A stretch of 64,000 nt of DNA from Tenacibaculum sp. 190524A05c (GTDB taxonomy: Bacteria; Bacteroidota; Bacteroidia; Flavobacteriales; Flavobacteriaceae), in contig NZ_OZ038523.1 of the NCBI RefSeq assembly GCF_964036595.1, positions 4,036,501 through 4,100,500 on the forward strand, given 5' to 3'. A program made the position numbers and the translations under genes. Every line of letters starts with the position of its first letter. The stretch's first letter is position 1. Positions 44,601 to 51,058 of the stretch are shown in pieces. The notes below the pieces were generated by a model that saw nothing but the letters and a program-made list of their open reading frames with translations, was not told where the DNA came from and searched no databases.

Positions 44601-45774
44601 TCAACGTACATTAACAATTAATGCTACAAATGGATCAGTGAGCACAAACCCAAATCCACTAGGAGGAACTTACGATGATGGAACATCAGTTGAGTTGACA
44701 GCTACTCCAGATGCAGGATATCAATTTGATGGTTGGAGTGGAAATGCTACTGGAACAACAAATCCATTAACAATTGTTATGGATTCTGATAAAACAGTTA
44801 CAGCAATGTTCAGTAAAATTCAACGTACATTAACAATTAATGCTACAAATGGATCAGTGAGCACAAACCCAAATCCAGTAGGAGGAACTTACGATGATGG
44901 AACATCAGTTGAGTTGACAGCTACTCCAGATGCAGGATATCAATTTGATGGTTGGAGTGGAAATGCTACTGGAACAACAAATCCATTGACAATTGTTATG
45001 GATTCTGATAAAACAGTTACAGCAATGTTCAGTAAAATTCAACGCACATTAACTCTAAATGCTACAAATGGAACAGTAAGCACAAATCCAAATCCAACAG
45101 GAGGAACATACGATGATGGAACATCAGTTCAATTGACAGCTACTCCAGATGCAGGATATCAATTTGATGGATGGAGTGGAGACGCTACAGGCACAACAAA
45201 TCCATTAACGATTACTATGGATGCTGATAAAACCGTTACAGCAATATTCAGTAAGATCCAACGTACATTAACTATAAATGCTACTAACGGAACAGTAAAC
45301 GTAACTAATCCATTTGCACTAAAAGAAGTTGGAGTTAACGGTGGAAAAGTAAATACTCAAACAGGGCAATTTGACGATGGTACAACAATTAGGTTAACAG
45401 CTGTCCCTGATTCAGGATACCAATTTGATGGATGGAGCGGAGATGCAACAGGTACTACAAATCCAATAGATATTGTAATGGATTCAGATAAAACTGTTAC
45501 AGCTATGTTTAGTGCAGTTACTGCGAGCGTGGTTGATGAGGAATTTAATAAAGGAGTTAAAGCTTATCCTATTCCAGTATCAAATGTCTTAACTGTTGAT
45601 GTTCTTAATAATTATGAGATTAAAAGAATTGTAATTTATAGTATTCTCGGTAAAAGAATTATAGAAACGAAAGAATCAAAAATTGATGTTTCTAATTTAG
45701 TTAACGGAGTTTACATTTTAAAAGTTACAGATTCAGAGGGAAGAGTTGCATCTAGAAGAATAATTAAGAAATAG
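41608..45774 (+). CDS. Secreted T9SS protein 2: LamG-like head, beta-helix, InlB-like repeats
   Basis: 1,388 residues from ATG 41608. Layout: signal peptide (1-20); a concanavalin/LamG-like head (about 25-275, with LSFWIKTSV, QWHHIAVTFNF and DDLAIFNRVLSLSEIQ); an FN3-like linker (about 276-363); a beta-helix (about 365-770) clearly paralogous to protein 1. Seven InlB-like repeats follow (about 776-1305), then the T9SS type A sorting domain nearly identical to that of protein 1. The head differs completely from the propeller-FN3 head of protein 1, while all else is shared. Probably a surface adhesin with a different binding specificity. Confidence 0.88.
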   Translation: MVKKILLLLVVFVITTSTAQVPTNGLLSYYKFSNGSFTNEVTNGVNLQTANLSVTNLIRDRFGVQMAALNSNSNNDGLKRANFSISNASTLSFWIKTSVNDANNRHIIDKSDKVFPNFSSATSPVAGFNSSGFSVVLRNGKIGLEYRFAKYHFATNIQFAKRENFANTIVSDSQWHHIAVTFNFSDLPNQIKRIVTKIYIDGVEEGVLSTDEFRYNPTSVYGIDKNVDAFLFRAEKNSFPSVYNYSSDFDDLAIFNRVLSLSEIQNIYTENNDCFVSNDVDFSITNFGNNSVNVNINDTGDFDIAYHKETDSFSTATIVSGVSSGVTTLQNLAKNVNYKIYVKQQVCSDPMLGWSSPKTTLLPGPFFVNVNATGNNTGSDWANAFNNIQNALDVAGANGEIWVAKGVYVPTTTSRSVSLEFRNSGLKVYGGFAGTETSLSDRDMSLIHTTNETIFSGDLNGDDNGTINFTETTRSENSYRVVNVTKDNIVIDGITISGGNANGSGNDRYGSALSVNTGVVNFTIRNSHFKDNTSVLGALYLRAQSNNMLNYTVDACIFENNLSSNVAAGIYVLPEANTTMNFTLTNSLFNNNRTANNGSALGHGLSTVWLRSFNSGNQIDATIVNNTFVNNRNEGTGNSDFATFGISQQNGTYGTVNIANNIFWGNTNNSGNTALAFGKRTDNSIASGLTVFNSIDEQGFSNISSGNLTNTSNSDPLFTNVTGGDFTLQSNSPAIDSGSNTKIPASISVDLLNNNRIHNTNVDIGAYEFGASPFIIQHTLTLNATNGTVSTNPNPTGGTYDNGTSVVLTATPASGYQFDGWSGDATGTTNPLTIVMNEDKTIAPMFSLIPVQYTLTINASNGTVSTNPNATGGTYDDGTSVELTATPASGYQFDGWSGDATGTTNPLTITMDADKTVTAMFSKIQRRLTINASNGTVSTNPNPTGGTYDDGTSVVLTAIPATSGYQFDGWSGDATGTTNPLTIVMDSDKTVTAMFSKIQRTLTINATNGSVSTNPNPLGGTYDDGTSVELTATPDAGYQFDGWSGNATGTTNPLTIVMDSDKTVTAMFSKIQRTLTINATNGSVSTNPNPVGGTYDDGTSVELTATPDAGYQFDGWSGNATGTTNPLTIVMDSDKTVTAMFSKIQRTLTLNATNGTVSTNPNPTGGTYDDGTSVQLTATPDAGYQFDGWSGDATGTTNPLTITMDADKTVTAIFSKIQRTLTINATNGTVNVTNPFALKEVGVNGGKVNTQTGQFDDGTTIRLTAVPDSGYQFDGWSGDATGTTNPIDIVMDSDKTVTAMFSAVTASVVDEEFNKGVKAYPIPVSNVLTVDVLNNYEIKRIVIYSILGKRIIETKESKIDVSNLVNGVYILKVTDSEGRVASRRIIKK
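43936..45518 (+). repeat. Seven tandem InlB-like coding repeats in secreted protein 2
   Basis: Seven units of about 219 bp with core GYQFDGWSGDATG. The seventh carries a 15-residue insertion (around NPFALKEVGVNGGKVNTQTG) replacing the usual STNPNPTGG turn. Several units are nearly identical at DNA level, which marks recent expansion. Confidence 0.88.
44602..45039 (+). repeat. Two almost identical 219-bp units (recent tandem duplication)
   Basis: 44602-44820 and 44821-45039 differ at only two positions by eye (ccacta/ccagta and ccatta/ccattg). All other neighbouring units differ more. Copy number is likely to vary between strains. Confidence 0.9.
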
Positions 45775-45870
45775 GTATGCAAAAAATAAAAAAATATCAA
45801 CTCGAAATTTTGCTCTTTGTGTTGTACGGTATATTATTTTATTTAATGTTTTGCATATTTTAAATCAAAA
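45490..45870 (+). repeat. 381-bp 3' block shared with secreted protein 1 (copy 2)
   Basis: Counterpart of 37273-37653. The last 95 bases, which hold the small ORF, show no difference between copies, while the preceding 286 bases have 12. Confidence 0.9.
45777..45863 (+). CDS. Small hydrophobic ORF, 28 residues (copy 2)
   Basis: Identical in every base to the ORF at 37560. It starts two bases after the stop of secreted protein 2 and ends just before that gene's terminator. Basic N-terminus and one predicted TM stretch. Translation is not proven; since the DNA is identical, the two copies give no codon-level evidence. Confidence 0.45.
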   Translation: MQKIKKYQLEILLFVLYGILFYLMFCIF

Positions 45871-45898
45871 CCTGAGGTGTTAAAGCCTCAGGTTTTTT
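45867..45898 (+). terminator. Terminator of the secreted protein 2 / small ORF transcript
   Basis: Stem 45867-45877 with 45886-45896, loop of 8, followed by a T tract. It lies 12 bp before the YjbQ gene. Confidence 0.85.
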
Positions 45899-45909
45899 AT
45901 TTTTAGAGT

Positions 45910-46332
45910 ATGAAGTTTTATCAAAAAGAAATAGTTCTTCCTAGATTTGAGAGAGGATATCATTTAATTACCGAGTTATTACGAAAAGAAATGCCAGAAA
46001 TAACTTCAATTTCAATAGGACAATTTCAAGTATTTATTAAACATACTTCGGCAAGTTTAACTATAAATGAAAATGCAGATCCGACTGTGCGAATGGATTT
46101 TGAGACTCATATTAATAAAATGATTCCTGAAAACATGCCTTACTATAAACATGATTATGAAGGATCGGATGATATGCCAGCACATATTAAATCCTCAATG
46201 TTGGGATGTCAAGTTCTAATCCCAATAACTAAGGGTGAACTTAATTTGGGAACTTGGCAAGGTATTTACCTTGGCGAACACAGAAATTATGGGGGAAATC
46301 GAAAGGTTGTGATTACTGTATTTGGTGTATAA
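45910..46332 (+). CDS. yjbQ: YjbQ (UPF0047) family protein
   Basis: A 140-residue protein of the UPF0047/YjbQ family. Diagnostic motifs are HTSASLTINENADP, DDMPAHIKSSMLG and GTWQGIYLGEHR, whose His residues form the presumed metal/phosphate site. Weak thiamine-phosphate synthase activity has been reported for family members, but the true role is unclear. Starts 12 bp after the terminator of the small ORF, and is convergent with the next gene. Confidence 0.92.
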   Translation: MKFYQKEIVLPRFERGYHLITELLRKEMPEITSISIGQFQVFIKHTSASLTINENADPTVRMDFETHINKMIPENMPYYKHDYEGSDDMPAHIKSSMLGCQVLIPITKGELNLGTWQGIYLGEHRNYGGNRKVVITVFGV

Positions 46333-46334
46333 CC

Positions 46335-46763
46335 TTATTTGTAGTCATTGTTTATACCAATACTAAAACCAAAACGAGTTTCACTTTCACTTCCTAATCG
46401 ATGAATCGCTATTTTTCCTAATCCGATTTTACTGAACTCGTTGTACGTAATATCGTCTTCTTCAAAAAATAACTTACCGTTAAAACTTTTTTGAGGTACA
46501 TATTCACTCGGATTATTATTTCCTTGATAAACGCTCAATGATAAAATTTGATCATTTTCATTTATACTACAAGAGAAACCAAAATCATCCCAAATAAGGT
46601 ACTCATTGCTACTATCTATTTTTCTAGTAGGCTCTCCAAAAATGGTTAATAAATCACTATATATGCAGGGGAAGTTTAATAAGTGGTCATTAACTTTTAG
46701 GAAATCAGTTGAACAGTGAATATTAAATTCTTTCTGTTTCTTTTTCTTAAAAAACTTAAGCAT
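46335..46763 (-). CDS. Hypothetical protein
   Basis: A 142-residue soluble protein with no signal peptide, opening with a very basic MLKFFKKKKQK segment that could associate with membrane or nucleic acid. It has alternating hydrophobic strands (FGFSCSINENDQILSLSVY) and ends RFGFSIGINNDYK. I do not recognise the family. It ends 2 bp from the convergent YjbQ stop. The 189 bp upstream hold no other gene. Confidence 0.65.
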   Translation of the reverse strand: MLKFFKKKKQKEFNIHCSTDFLKVNDHLLNFPCIYSDLLTIFGEPTRKIDSSNEYLIWDDFGFSCSINENDQILSLSVYQGNNNPSEYVPQKSFNGKLFFEEDDITYNEFSKIGLGKIAIHRLGSESETRFGFSIGINNDYK

Positions 46764-46905
46764 AATGTTTTAAAAAAATCTTTTTTCAAAAGTAAATCTA
46801 TAAAAATATATGACGTGAAAAACAGGAAAAACATGTTTTTTTTAACAGTTAAACCTACTAAAACGTTATATGTCTAAAACTAAATAAATAAACTTTACCG
46901 AATAT

Positions 46906-46930
46906 ATGTTTGAACACTTTCGTAAATTTG
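46906..46930 (+). promoter_or_regulatory. Two -7 boxes upstream of ndh
   Basis: TATGTTTG (46906-46913) and TAAATTTG (46923-46930) both match TAnnTTTG exactly, 17 bp apart. The second gives a leader of about 16 nt before the ATG at 46953. Confidence 0.5.
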
Positions 46931-46952
46931 TGTACACAAAATTTTATGGTCT

Positions 46953-48254
46953 ATGAATATACCTCAAACCAGCTTTCCAAGAGTAGTAATTATTGGAGGA
47001 GGTTTTGCAGGATTAGCAGCTGCGAAAGGATTAGAAAATGAAGAATTACAAGTTGTATTGTTGGATAAACACAACTATCATACTTTTCAACCCTTATTAT
47101 ATCAAGTGGCAACAGGTGGTCTAGAACCTGATAGTATAGCTTTTCCGTTAAGAAAAAGATTTAATGACATAGAAAACTTTTATTTCCGTTTAGCAGAGGT
47201 TACCAATATCAATGCTGAACGAAAAGAAGTAAGTACTTCCATAGGAAGTCTGAGTTATGATTATTTAATTATTGCTACAGGATCTACAACAAATTTCTTT
47301 GGAAATACGAATATCGAAAAGTACACTATGGAAATGAAGTCTATTCCGCAATCATTGAATATAAGAAGTTTAATTCTGGAAAACTTTGAAGAAGCGTTGT
47401 TGACTTCGGATTTAGAAGAGCGAAAAAAGCTAATGAATTTCGTAATTGTTGGAGGAGGACCTACTGGTGTTGAATTGGCTGGCGCTTTAGCAGAAATGAA
47501 AAAAGAAATTTTGCCTAAAGATTATCCAGATTTAGATATTCGTTTGATGAAGATCAATTTGATTCAAAGTTCAGAATCTATATTAAAAGGAATGAGTGAA
47601 AAGGCTTCTGAAAAAGCAGAAGATTTTCTAATAAAATTAGGTGTTGATGTTTGGAAGAATTTGAGGGTATTAGATTATGATGGAGAAACCGTTTCAACAA
47701 ATGGAGAAGATCATTTTAAATCTTCAACGGTAATTTGGGCTGCTGGTGTAAAAGGAGAATCAATTAATGGTTTAGAAGCAGAATGTATTGTTGAAAGAGC
47801 TGCACGATATAAAGTCGATGGATACAGCAGAGTAAGTCCACATGAAAATATATTTGCTATTGGTGATGTTGCTTGTATGAATTCAGAAAAATATCCTTAC
47901 GGTCATCCTATGATGGCGCAACCTGCTATTCAACAAGGAAGATTACTAGCAAAAAATATTTTGGCAGAATTGAAAGGTAAAAACATGAAGCCATTTATTT
48001 ATAATGACAAAGGTTCTATGGCAACTATTGGAAGAAATAAAGCCGTAGTAGATTTGCCAAAATGGAAGTTTCAAGGAGTTTTTGCTTGGTTTGTGTGGAT
48101 GTTTGTTCACTTATTTTCTCTTATTGGATTTAGAAATAAGGCTGTAGTCTTTTTGAATTGGGTATACAATTATATTCGATTCGATAGAGAAACGAGATTA
48201 ATTATCAGACCATATAAAAATAAGAATGAGTATTCTTTTAAAAATGAGATATAA
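46953..48254 (+). CDS. ndh: Type II NADH:quinone oxidoreductase (NDH-2)
   Basis: A 433-residue FAD protein that passes electrons from NADH to the quinone pool without pumping protons. The FAD motif IIGGGFAGLAAAKGL is at the N-terminus. FQPLLYQVATGGL, the NADH-binding FVIVGGGPTGVELAGALAEM and AIGDVACM are present. The family's quinone-site pattern MMAQPAIQQGRLLAKNI follows. A hydrophobic C-terminal region (FAWFVWMFVHLFSLIGF) anchors it to the inner membrane. Monocistronic, with its own promoter and terminator. Confidence 0.93.
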   Translation: MNIPQTSFPRVVIIGGGFAGLAAAKGLENEELQVVLLDKHNYHTFQPLLYQVATGGLEPDSIAFPLRKRFNDIENFYFRLAEVTNINAERKEVSTSIGSLSYDYLIIATGSTTNFFGNTNIEKYTMEMKSIPQSLNIRSLILENFEEALLTSDLEERKKLMNFVIVGGGPTGVELAGALAEMKKEILPKDYPDLDIRLMKINLIQSSESILKGMSEKASEKAEDFLIKLGVDVWKNLRVLDYDGETVSTNGEDHFKSSTVIWAAGVKGESINGLEAECIVERAARYKVDGYSRVSPHENIFAIGDVACMNSEKYPYGHPMMAQPAIQQGRLLAKNILAELKGKNMKPFIYNDKGSMATIGRNKAVVDLPKWKFQGVFAWFVWMFVHLFSLIGFRNKAVVFLNWVYNYIRFDRETRLIIRPYKNKNEYSFKNEI

Positions 48255-48279
48255 AAAAAGCGCCTTTTGGGCGCTTTTT
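48255..48279. terminator. Bidirectional terminator between ndh and the convergent lipoprotein gene
   Basis: A 10-bp GC-rich stem (48255-48264 with 48270-48279) with A and T tracts on the two sides. Confidence 0.88.
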
Positions 48280-48300
48280 AATTTGTGAATTTTCTTAAGA

Positions 48301-48654
48301 TTATTCTCTATCTGTAGAAGTTGTTCTTACCTCATTATCTTGATCAACTATGATTTCATAGTCTGCACAAAATCCCATTTCAACTTCTTCGACGATTTCT
48401 TCATTGTTCTTTAAAACAATGGTATATGTTACTTGCCCTGGTGAATAACTTCTAAATTCAGAAGCTTTACCAGGTTCTATATTATTAATGTTTTCCGTAT
48501 TTCCACCTGTGGTTTTAACTTGAACACTAACTTCCTCGCTTCCCAAGTTTGTAACTCTTGCTCTTGGGTTTTCGTTGTTACATTCTGAACAGCCTGTAAA
48601 AATAGTAGAGGACATGATAATTAATAAAAGAATGAACTTTTTAAACGATTTCAT
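48301..48654 (-). CDS. Small lipoprotein, function unknown
   Basis: A 117-residue lipoprotein: signal with lipobox Cys at residue 22 (IFTGC), then a Cys/Asn-rich start (SECNNEN) and one beta-sandwich-like domain. The pattern (ARVTNLGSEEVSVQVKT, FRSYSPGQVTYTIVLK) resembles short carbohydrate-binding or Ig-like modules, but I do not recognise a family. Monocistronic with its own promoter. Confidence 0.7.
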   Translation of the reverse strand: MKSFKKFILLLIIMSSTIFTGCSECNNENPRARVTNLGSEEVSVQVKTTGGNTENINNIEPGKASEFRSYSPGQVTYTIVLKNNEEIVEEVEMGFCADYEIIVDQDNEVRTTSTDRE

Positions 48655-48682
48655 GTTTAATATTAAGGGGTTATTTCGGGCG

Positions 48683-48690
48683 CGAAGATA
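48683..48690 (-). promoter_or_regulatory. -7-like box of the small lipoprotein gene
   Basis: On the minus strand this reads TATCTTCG followed by CGCCC, one mismatch from TAnnTTTG, 29 bp before the ATG. It overlaps a hairpin-forming GC-rich stretch. Confidence 0.4.
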
Positions 48691-48739
48691 ACCTTTTTAA
48701 ACTAAAACGTTGTAATTAACAATACTAACGTGTTTACAA

Positions 48740-49213
48740 TTAACAACAACCAGAATTTGGATCACAAGATGTATTTTGATTTTGTAAGTCTGAAAGACGA
48801 ACTTTTAATTTAGGTTGTGGAGTTATACCACATTGATCTTCAGCTAAACATGCAGTTGCCGTATTGGTGAGTAAAAAAGATGTTCCATCAAAACCTAAAC
48901 CATACTTTCCTATAGTTTCCCCTTGATATTCAACCTCAATATCAACATCTTTTAAATTTAAGGTCTTTTCAGATAATTCAATAATATGAATTAACTTTTC
49001 TGGATTTAATCTATGGTTGTAATCATTAGCATTCCATAGCTGAAAGTTTACACGTTCTTCTTTACGTAGAACTCCTCCGCAATCAATAAAATGTTTAGTT
49101 ACTTTACCAACTTCTGTAACGTGAAAATGTTCTGGAACCAAATCTCCATTTGGAAGTTGAAAAGCTATTGTTTCTAATTTAGATAAATGCTGTTTTATTT
49201 CTGATAATGTCAT
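48740..49213 (-). CDS. DUF6428 family protein
   Basis: A 157-residue protein recognisable as DUF6428 by its opening (LPNGDLVPEHFHVTEVGKVTKHFIDCGG) and the following RVNFQLW segment. The C-terminus is Cys-rich (CLAEDQCG, and SCDPNSGCC at the end) and might bind a thiophilic metalloid. The family is commonly found in arsenic gene clusters of Bacteroidetes, and here it lies 6 bp after the arsenate-reductase-like gene. No enzymatic function is known. Confidence 0.8.
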   Translation of the reverse strand: MTLSEIKQHLSKLETIAFQLPNGDLVPEHFHVTEVGKVTKHFIDCGGVLRKEERVNFQLWNANDYNHRLNPEKLIHIIELSEKTLNLKDVDIEVEYQGETIGKYGLGFDGTSFLLTNTATACLAEDQCGITPQPKLKVRLSDLQNQNTSCDPNSGCC

Positions 49214-49219
49214 ACTGGA

Positions 49220-49828
49220 TTAATTTAATTGTGATAAAACGTAATACATTTCTGATGCGATTTGATTACTTCGTGTTAAATAAACTTCGCTTTGGGCATC
49301 TGTATTATCTGATATTTTAGGATCTTCATAAGTTATTGGGACTCTAATTTCTGAACCCGCTACAAAAGGACAACCGCCATCAGCTTCGGAACAAGTCATA
49401 ATTGCCGCGAAACTTGAATTTGGATTGAATTCATCGTCATACTTCTTAGAAAATCCAATTATAGGTAGTGAAGTTAGATCATATTTAATTGCATAAACTG
49501 GATTTGATTCTTCACTTAACTTCTGAACTTTAAAGCCTTGATTTTTTAAAGTGTCAACTATTGGTCTTGCCATTGCTGTAGCTTCTGTTCCACCAGAATA
49601 AGTGGTTATAGAATCAATATTAAAATGATTTGCAAGAGTTTGCATCCAAATCTGTCCTAGGTGACTTCTTCTTGAATTATGTGTACATATATAATTGATT
49701 CGAATAGCCTCTTTTTTGTCTCTTTTTTCTTGTAAATAGGAGATAAGAGGGTTTAATATTTCTTTTCTCTCTTCTGTAATAGGGATTTGAGAAATGTTGT
49801 CTATTGTTTGTTCTAATGTTTTGTTCAT
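49220..49828 (-). CDS. Low-molecular-weight phosphatase / arsenate reductase-like protein
   Basis: 202 residues from ATG 49828 (MNKTLEQTIDNISQIP). A reading from 49870 would overlap arsR and its operator copy, so I reject it. The LMW-PTP P-loop CX5R is visible as CTHNSRRSHLGQIW, and further Cys residues occur in MTCSEADGGCPF, as in thioredoxin-linked arsenate reductases. Likely reduces arsenate to arsenite in the cytoplasm, or acts as a phosphatase. Second gene of the arsR cluster. Confidence 0.8.
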   Translation of the reverse strand: MNKTLEQTIDNISQIPITEERKEILNPLISYLQEKRDKKEAIRINYICTHNSRRSHLGQIWMQTLANHFNIDSITTYSGGTEATAMARPIVDTLKNQGFKVQKLSEESNPVYAIKYDLTSLPIIGFSKKYDDEFNPNSSFAAIMTCSEADGGCPFVAGSEIRVPITYEDPKISDNTDAQSEVYLTRSNQIASEMYYVLSQLN

Positions 49829-49845
49829 TGTAATATTACGATTAA
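49829..49845 (-). promoter_or_regulatory. Probable ArsR operator copy between arsR and the reductase gene
   Basis: Contains the perfect palindrome GTAATATTAC and the 14-mer AATATTACGATTAA (49832-49845), which recurs at 50213-50226 upstream of arsR. It directly precedes the ATG of the reductase-like gene. Confidence 0.55.
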
Positions 49846-49860
49846 ATGTTTTAAATTTTT

Positions 49861-50193
49861 TTAGCAACATTTATTTTGTTCATATGAAAATATCGAAAGG
49901 AAATTTTTTAAAATCAAGTTGATTTCAGCCCATTTATCTTCATTTAAACAGTAGCATATACTTGTTCCTTCAATAGTTCCTTTAATAATTTCCATTCTCT
50001 TTAATTCTTTTAGATGTTGAGAAATCGTTGGTTGAGCCAGTCCTATTTCATTTACCAAATCACCACAAATACAGGTTTTAGCTTTTGCTAAATACTCCAG
50101 AATCGCAATACGAGCAGGATGACCAAGCACTTTAGCGATACTTGCTATTTCATTCTGCTCTTGCGTAAATATTTCAGATTTTGTTAATCCCAT
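49861..50193 (-). CDS. arsR: ArsR-family transcriptional repressor
   Basis: 110 residues from ATG 50193 (MGLTKSEIF); a TTG at 50214 would overlap the operator. Winged-helix repressor with LGHPARIAILEYLA, the metalloid-sensing CICGDLV motif at the start of the recognition helix region, and PTISQHLKELK. It ends in a Cys pair (NKCC) that may add thiol ligands. Expected to derepress on arsenite binding. It heads the cluster arsR - reductase - DUF6428. Confidence 0.92.
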   Translation of the reverse strand: MGLTKSEIFTQEQNEIASIAKVLGHPARIAILEYLAKAKTCICGDLVNEIGLAQPTISQHLKELKRMEIIKGTIEGTSICYCLNEDKWAEINLILKNFLSIFSYEQNKCC

Positions 50194-50209
50194 TAATAAA
50201 TTTATATAT

Positions 50210-50226
50210 TGCAATATTACGATTAA
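50210..50226 (-). promoter_or_regulatory. Probable ArsR autoregulatory operator
   Basis: The 14-mer AATATTACGATTAA at 50213-50226, shared with 49832-49845, lies 20 bp before the arsR ATG. A -7-like TAAATTTA lies on the minus strand between it and the start codon. Confidence 0.55.
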
Positions 50227-50239
50227 TATTTTAAATAAA

Positions 50240-50392
50240 CTATTCTTTTTGTTCGTTAGCTTTCTTTATAATGGCCTTCAATCGTGCTTTATGTTGCAGT
50301 TTTTCCTCTCTTAACTTATTCTTTTTTTGTTGCATAAGTCTAGAATGTTTGGCTTTATTAACAGTGTTTTTAGCTTTACCTTTTTTTGACAT
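50240..50392 (-). CDS. Small highly basic protein (50 residues)
   Basis: An ATG at 50392 opens a 50-codon frame ending at 50240. It begins MSKKGKAKNTVNKAKHSRLM and continues as an amphipathic, coiled-coil-like helix with nearly 40 percent Lys/Arg (QQKKNKLREEKLQ, LKAIIKKANEQKE). The strong charge bias and the exact fit into the gap between arsR and the flavodoxin-like gene support a real gene. A nucleic acid or ribosome-binding role is possible but is inference. Confidence 0.6.
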   Translation of the reverse strand: MSKKGKAKNTVNKAKHSRLMQQKKNKLREEKLQHKARLKAIIKKANEQKE

Positions 50393-50435
50393 TGTTTTTC
50401 TAACTATTTGAAAAGCAAAAATACATCCTGTTTTT

Positions 50436-50951
50436 TTAGGATAGCAATTTTTTTCTAAAATCGTCTATTTTTTGTTTTGCTTCATCATGTAATTCGTTTG
50501 TATCTGAATTAAACCAAGCATGAATATCGTCAATATACGTCATGCCTAAATATTTTGAACTTTCTATAAAAGGCATTTCAAATCCTGTTCTTCTATCATT
50601 TTCTCCTGAATTGCTGATCATTGCCATTTTTTTACCTCTCATTTTTCGTCCTAAGTCTTTTTTGTAATGCAGTAGATCAGAAAGTCGATCAAAAAATACT
50701 TTTAATATTCCGCTCATTGTATACCAATATACAGGAGTAGCAAAAATTATTGTGTCGTATGTGTTTACGATTTTTTCCATTAACGGTAAGAAATCATCCT
50801 TAGCATTTTCGAAATCGTAATTGAAATGTCCAATTTTCTTATCAATCAAGTCAATAACATCAAAATCCGAATTGGAGTTTAAATAGTCGACTACTTTTTG
50901 AGTATTTCCTGCTCTTTTAGAACTTGCTTTAATTATTACAGTTGATTTCAT
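50436..50951 (-). CDS. Flavodoxin-like NAD(P)H-dependent oxidoreductase
   Basis: A 171-residue flavodoxin-fold protein of the NADPH-dependent FMN reductase type. The FMN phosphate loop is SSKRAGNTQKVV near the N-terminus, and TPVYWYTMSGILKVFFDR is the typical flavin-contact segment. Acts in the cytoplasm on quinones or flavins; the substrate is unknown. Monocistronic, with 107 bp upstream. Confidence 0.85.
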   Translation of the reverse strand: MKSTVIIKASSKRAGNTQKVVDYLNSNSDFDVIDLIDKKIGHFNYDFENAKDDFLPLMEKIVNTYDTIIFATPVYWYTMSGILKVFFDRLSDLLHYKKDLGRKMRGKKMAMISNSGENDRRTGFEMPFIESSKYLGMTYIDDIHAWFNSDTNELHDEAKQKIDDFRKKLLS

Positions 50952-51058
50952 AAGTATTTATTTACCTATAAAATTAGATGGCAATACTAAAAGATGAACA
51001 GCTATTTGATTCTAATTTTTGATAGCTAGCAAGAAAAAACCGATTGAATATATTTGGA

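Noticed and set aside
48669..48698. GC-rich hairpin with a T run on the plus strand upstream of the small lipoprotein gene
   Set aside because: No plus-strand gene ends there. The same bases form the -7-like region of the minus-strand promoter, which explains them better.
51047..51054. TATATTTG on the plus strand at the end of the DUF1223 gene
   Set aside because: No plus-strand gene or hairpin follows. Such 8-mers are expected by chance about once per 1-2 kb in DNA this AT-rich.
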